A stretch of 20,427 bases of DNA, from assembly GCA_046263255.1 (NCBI GenBank), contig JBHELD010000049.1:1-20427 (forward strand). Direction: 5' to 3'. Below the pieces are notes generated by a model, which did no database searches, was not told the origin of the DNA, and saw nothing but the letters and a program-made list of their open reading frames with translations. Position 1 is the stretch's first letter; every line of letters starts with the position of its first letter. Positions 19,772-20,427 of the stretch are shown one piece after another. The stretch comes from JALZEG01 sp046263255. GTDB taxonomy: Bacteria; Actinomycetota; CADDZG01; WHSQ01. A program made the position numbers and the translations under genes.

Positions 19772-20191
19772 ATGCCGACCGCACCTGAGCCGAAGAAGAT
19801 GGAGATCATCGAGAAGCCCATCTTCCGGACGGACTACGAGATGGAGATGGTCGACCACGACTGGTTGAAGACCGCCGTCAAGCCCAAGCGCTTCATCGAC
19901 TTCATCCCCGAGCAGTGCATCCTCTGCGAGGGCTGCGTCGACATCTGTCCCTGGTACTGCATCTTCATGGTCAGCCCCGACGCCGTGCACGACTCGGGCA
20001 ACGTGGAGCTCGCCCGGCAGATGGGGGACAACGACATCCTCTTCTTGATCGACGACAACGCTTGCACCCGGTGCAACTTGTGCGTCGAGCGCTGCCCCAC
20101 CGGCGCCCTCGTCCAGAGTGAGGTTACGGGAGGCAAGAAGCGGGGAGCCCGCGCCCTGGGGTCGGTGCCCCAGTCCCAGCGGGCCTCGTAG
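19772..20191 (+). CDS. Dicluster 4Fe-4S ferredoxin-like protein of the bc-complex operon
   Basis: A 139-residue protein with two typical cluster motifs: CILCEGCVDICP (Cys49, 52, 55, 59) and CTRCNLCVERCP (Cys98, 101, 104, 108). About 40 residues separate them, more than in small bacterial ferredoxins, and one extra cysteine (63) follows the first motif. The N-terminal 40 residues are charged and lack a signal peptide, so it should act on the cytoplasmic side. It sits directly before cytochrome b, where a Rieske protein would be expected in a classical operon, and may pass electrons between the quinone pool complex and a cytoplasmic carrier. GGGGAAG precedes the ATG. Confidence 0.85.
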   Translation: MPTAPEPKKMEIIEKPIFRTDYEMEMVDHDWLKTAVKPKRFIDFIPEQCILCEGCVDICPWYCIFMVSPDAVHDSGNVELARQMGDNDILFLIDDNACTRCNLCVERCPTGALVQSEVTGGKKRGARALGSVPQSQRAS

Positions 20192-20206
20192 GCACGGAAG
20201 GAAGCG

Positions 20207-20427
20207 ATGGCCAAGGCGGCAGGGTTCAACCCGCGGGAGAGGCTCGCGGCGACGGTTGATGCGCTCCACAACTCGCAGCTGTGGCGCGCGATCTTCCGGC
20301 CGGGCTCGATCTTCCGGCGTGGCTACGCCGACTCTCCCCGCAACCGCGCCTACGTGGTTATGAACGCGGTCCTGTACCACCTCCCCCCGGTCAAGGTGAA
20401 GCGCCACGGCATCAAGCTCTCCTACAC
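20207..20427 (+). CDS. Cytochrome b (cytochrome bc complex), N-terminal part, cut by window end
   Basis: The first 73 codons of a gene that runs off the window. AAGGA lies 4 bases before the ATG. The visible part starts with a cytoplasmic segment (PRERLAATVDALHNSQLWRA) and ends with MNAVLYHLPPVKVKRHGIKL, a match to the short N-terminal region of b-type cytochromes in actinobacterial bc complexes just before the first heme helix. The heme-ligating histidines lie beyond the end. Call relies on this short segment and on the neighbouring ferredoxin gene. Confidence 0.72.
   Translation, partial: MAKAAGFNPRERLAATVDALHNSQLWRAIFRPGSIFRRGYADSPRNRAYVVMNAVLYHLPPVKVKRHGIKLSY

Overview
The window is very GC-rich and gene-dense. 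Genes overlap by ATGA/GTGA junctions and GTG starts are frequent. Several starts sit about 7-11 nt behind a TANNNT-like -10 box, as in leaderless actinobacterial transcripts. With the caa3-type oxidase plus CtaG factors, a System I (Ccm) cytochrome c maturation operon and a cytochrome bc operon starting with a ferredoxin, this suggests an aerobic or facultative member of Actinomycetota, perhaps a deep lineage such as Thermoleophilia or Rubrobacteria. The lineage is inferred; there is no rRNA or marker gene in the window.

Layout. (1) 1-714: C-terminal part of a penicillin-acylase-family hydrolase. (2) 848-1940: the most unusual part, five tandem paralogous short genes (49-51 codons). Each encodes a double-glycine leader, RELF(V/I)E(E/D)Lxx V(T/Q)GG, and a cysteine-rich core, ACCEEGP(F/L)x(1-2)CC. 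Four of the five end in proline. GC-rich hairpins follow most of them, one being a textbook terminator. They look like precursors of a ribosomally made, secreted and possibly modified peptide family that I cannot assign to a known class. No maturation or export gene is in view. (3) 9161 down to 1970, minus strand: aerobic oxidase operon cox2 (CuA plus fused cytochrome c) - cox1 - cox3 - cox4 - ctaG - membrane cupredoxin - lipoprotein cupredoxin - second ctaG. (4) 9204-10378, plus strand, divergent from cox2: a TlpA/ResA-like thioredoxin and a second short COX3-like protein. (5) 10379-10592: spacer with a strong hairpin. (6) 11261-10593, minus: a small divergent cation-efflux protein. (7) 11266-19315, plus: cytochrome c maturation genes ccmE, ccmF, ccmH, ccmI-like, a regulatory-domain membrane protein, ccmA, ccmB, an M15 peptidase lipoprotein, ccmC, ccmD. 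(8) 19393-20427, plus: a two-membrane-segment protein, a 2x[4Fe-4S] ferredoxin and the N-terminus of cytochrome b.

Regions 3-8 form one respiratory supercluster. The Ccm genes attach heme c to proteins such as the fused cytochrome domain of Cox2. TlpA and CcmH would keep thiols reduced, the cupredoxins and CtaG proteins would deliver copper, and the bc-type complex would supply electrons. The peptide array converges on this cluster across a hairpin and is probably a separate unit. A link through metal or thiol chemistry is only a hypothesis.
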